Assembly (NCBI GenBank): GCA_949451265.1
Contig: CASTQR010000081.1
Location: forward strand, 1-7,333
Origin: an uncultured Eubacteriales bacterium
GTDB lineage: Bacteria > Bacillota_A > Clostridia > Oscillospirales > Oscillospiraceae
DNA: 7,333 bases
Reading direction: 5' to 3'
A program made the position numbers and the translations under genes. The notes beneath the pieces were generated by a model. The model was not told the DNA's origin, made no database searches, and was given only the letters and a program-made list of their open reading frames with translations. Positions 6,544 through 7,333 of the stretch are shown here, one piece after another. Numbering within the stretch: position 1 is the stretch's first letter; each line of letters begins with the position of its first letter.

Positions 6544-6585
6544 AGGGACGGTTCAAACCATTCTGCATTTGGAGGTGTATGTTAC

Positions 6586-6756
6586 ATGGCACGCGTGATC
6601 AACGACACTTGCATTTCCTGCGGCGCTTGCGAGAGCTCCTGCCCCGTGGGCGCGATCTCCATGGGCGACGACCACATGAAGATCGACGCCGGCGCCTGCA
6701 TCGACTGCGGCGCTTGCGAGGGCACCTGCCCCATGGGCGCTATCGCCGCCGAGTAA
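6586..6756 (+). CDS. 2[4Fe-4S] clostridial-type ferredoxin
   Basis: A 56-residue small acidic protein starting MARVINDTCISCGAC. Two CxxCxxCxxxCP motifs bind two [4Fe-4S] clusters: C9, C12, C15, C19 and C38, C41, C44, C48, each followed by P and GAI as in Clostridium pasteurianum ferredoxin (55 residues). It carries low-potential electrons in the cytoplasm for partners such as pyruvate:ferredoxin oxidoreductase, hydrogenase or Rnf; which ones apply here is not shown by the window. The ATG at 6586 has GGAGGTG (6571-6577), 8 bases upstream; the in-sequence ATG at 6579 is in another frame and gives an implausible product. It is monocistronic: own promoter, own terminator 14 bases after the TAA. 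The two cluster-binding halves are alike also at DNA level (about 43 of 51 bases), reflecting the ancestral duplication. Confidence 0.97.
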   Translation: MARVINDTCISCGACESSCPVGAISMGDDHMKIDAGACIDCGACEGTCPMGAIAAE

Positions 6757-6770
6757 TCAGGGCAAGCCAC

Positions 6771-6815
6771 AAAGCCCCCCGCCTCCCGGTTTGGGAAGCG
6801 GGGGGCTTTCTTTTT
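6771..6815 (+). terminator. Intrinsic terminator of the ferredoxin gene
   Basis: A perfect 12-bp stem (AAAGCCCCCCGC 6771-6782, GCGGGGGGCTTT 6798-6809) continues inward, after one mismatch, with TCCC/GGGA around a GGTTT loop, and is followed by CTTTTT. It should stop ferredoxin transcription before pckA. Confidence 0.93.
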
Positions 6816-6899
6816 CCGGGGCCGGGGCGGGGGAGGGGCCTTCGTCATTGTGCCAAATTTGCCCCGCTGTTTTTGGGGGCATTGGTGAAAACGCTGATT

Positions 6900-6917
6900 T
6901 TGTGTAAAATTTAACAT
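6900..6917 (+). promoter_or_regulatory. Rex-like palindrome upstream of pckA
   Basis: An 18-base imperfect palindrome: left half TTGTGTA (6900-6906), 4-base centre, right half TTAACAT (6911-6917). It resembles the Rex operator (TTGTGA-type or clostridial TTGTTAA half-sites in inverted repeat), the NADH/NAD+-sensing repressor of fermentation genes. It overlaps a weak promoter-like pair, TTGGTG (6882-6887) and TAAAAT (6905-6910), 17 bp apart. It lies 17 bp upstream of the better pckA promoter. The match is by eye only. Confidence 0.4.
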
Positions 6918-6934
6918 AGTAGCGGAAATAGTCA

Positions 6935-6963
6935 TGGAAATGGAGAGAAAAGTATGTTATACT
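6935..6963 (+). promoter_or_regulatory. Promoter of pckA (extended -10)
   Basis: TGGAAA (6935-6940), 17-bp spacer and TATACT (6958-6963), preceded by TGT to make an extended -10. The predicted start near 6970 leaves a leader of about 108 bases before the pckA ATG. Confidence 0.65.
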
Positions 6964-6969
6964 GCGTAA

Positions 6970-7062
6970 TCGGTGGGGGATGGCTATTCCCCCGCCCCAA
7001 CCGCCAGCCCGCGTCTGCTTCCGGCTTCGGACCCGGCGCTGAGAGAATAAACCATATTTTTT
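6970..7062 (+). promoter_or_regulatory. Structured pckA 5' leader
   Basis: Between the predicted transcript start and the ribosome binding site lies a 9-bp hairpin with one G-U pair (GGTGGGGGA 6972-6980, TCCCCCGCC 6988-6996) and a small TCCG/CGGA hairpin (7020-7023, 7028-7031). There is no U tract directly after either, so it is not a plain terminator. It could stabilise the mRNA or regulate it; no known riboswitch class is recognised. Confidence 0.35.
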
Positions 7063-7077
7063 GAGGAGGAAACGTCT

Positions 7078-7333
7078 ATGGAAACCTATGGTCTGGAGCA
7101 GTACGGCATCACCGGCATCAAGGAAGTCGTCTACAACCCCAGCTATGAGCAGCTGTTCAAGGATGAGATGGACCCCAGCCTGGAGGGCTTTGAGAAGGGC
7201 CAGCTCACCGAGCTGGACGCCGTCAACGTCATGACCGGCATCTACACCGGCCGCTCCCCCAAGGACAAGTTCATCGTGATGGACGAGAACTCCAAGGACA
7301 CCGTGTGGTGGACCTCCGACGAGTTCAAGAACG
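7078..7333 (+). CDS. pckA: Phosphoenolpyruvate carboxykinase (ATP), N-terminal part (cut by window edge)
   Basis: The first 85 residues of an ATP-dependent PEP carboxykinase, which interconverts oxaloacetate + ATP and PEP + CO2 + ADP in the cytoplasm. The family N-terminus is clear: GLEQYGIT (5-12), [11 protein letters not shown] (17-27) and the diagnostic [16 protein letters not shown] (52-67). R59 corresponds to the substrate-binding arginine of the TGRSPKDK motif in E. coli Pck. The kinase-1a and metal sites lie beyond the window. The ATG has GAGGAGG (7063-7069), 8 bases upstream. In gut anaerobes this enzyme often runs towards oxaloacetate during fermentation of sugars to C4 acids, or towards PEP for gluconeogenesis from amino acids; the window does not decide between them. 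The nearby aspartate aminotransferase shares oxaloacetate but is a separate unit. Confidence 0.95.
   Translation, partial: METYGLEQYGITGIKEVVYNPSYEQLFKDEMDPSLEGFEKGQLTELDAVNVMTGIYTGRSPKDKFIVMDENSKDTVWWTSDEFKN

Noticed and set aside
6446..6585. CtsR or HrcA (CIRCE) operator for the ClpC-like gene
   Set aside because: I searched both strands for tandem GGTCAAA-type heptads and for the CIRCE inverted repeat and saw neither, so classical heat-shock control is not supported here.
6579..6914. 111-codon plus-strand frame beginning 7 bases before the ferredoxin ATG
   Set aside because: It is a different frame from the cysteine-motif ferredoxin, runs through the terminator and yields an Arg/His/Leu-rich product. 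The ribosome binding site spacing favours the ATG at 6586.

Overview
The window comes from a GC-rich, low-oxygen Firmicute, most likely an Oscillospiraceae-type Clostridium (the Flavonifractor / Pseudoflavonifractor / Lawsonibacter neighbourhood). The clues are strong AGGAGG-type ribosome binding sites, a 56-residue clostridial 2[4Fe-4S] ferredoxin, a ClpC-type ATPase with a UVR motif, a PF06541 (CmpB-like) membrane protein and an ATP-type PEP carboxykinase. The taxonomic call is inference from gene content and base composition; there is no rRNA in the window.

Layout: (1) 1-1644, minus strand: a two-component operon. The OmpR/PhoB-type response regulator comes first and overlaps by ATGA the start of a membrane sensor kinase. 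The kinase is cut by the left edge before its catalytic domains. A promoter and an 11-bp-spaced TTAAA repeat pair lie upstream of the regulator. (2) 1742-2569, minus strand: a monocistronic polytopic membrane protein of the CmpB family, followed by two hairpins, one a clear intrinsic terminator that insulates the two-component operon. (3) 2583-2966: a gene-free stretch with the promoter of the next gene and an orphan terminator-like hairpin. (4) 2967-4262, plus strand: a type Ic aspartate aminotransferase. (5) 4283-4316: a strong bidirectional terminator between convergent genes. (6) 4337-6424, minus strand: a ClpC-like double AAA+ unfoldase without the usual N-terminal repeat domain but with a ClpP-docking LGF tripeptide. 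(7) 6484-6543: back-to-back promoters whose -35 boxes lie 1 bp apart under one inverted repeat. (8) 6586-6756, plus strand: ferredoxin with its own terminator. (9) 6757-7077: terminator, a Rex-like palindrome, promoter and structured leader. (10) 7078 to the right edge, plus strand: the start of pckA.

Functionally this is mostly core metabolism and housekeeping: aspartate/oxaloacetate interconversion (aminotransferase), oxaloacetate/PEP interconversion (pckA), low-potential electron transfer (ferredoxin), protein quality control (Clp) and envelope sensing (two-component system). The aminotransferase and PEP carboxykinase share oxaloacetate, but they are separate transcription units. I see no mobile element, CRISPR array, tRNA or rRNA. 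No clearly new multigene system is visible. The most interesting points are the N-domain-less ClpC variant, its shared divergent control region with ferredoxin, and the possible redox (Rex) control of pckA.
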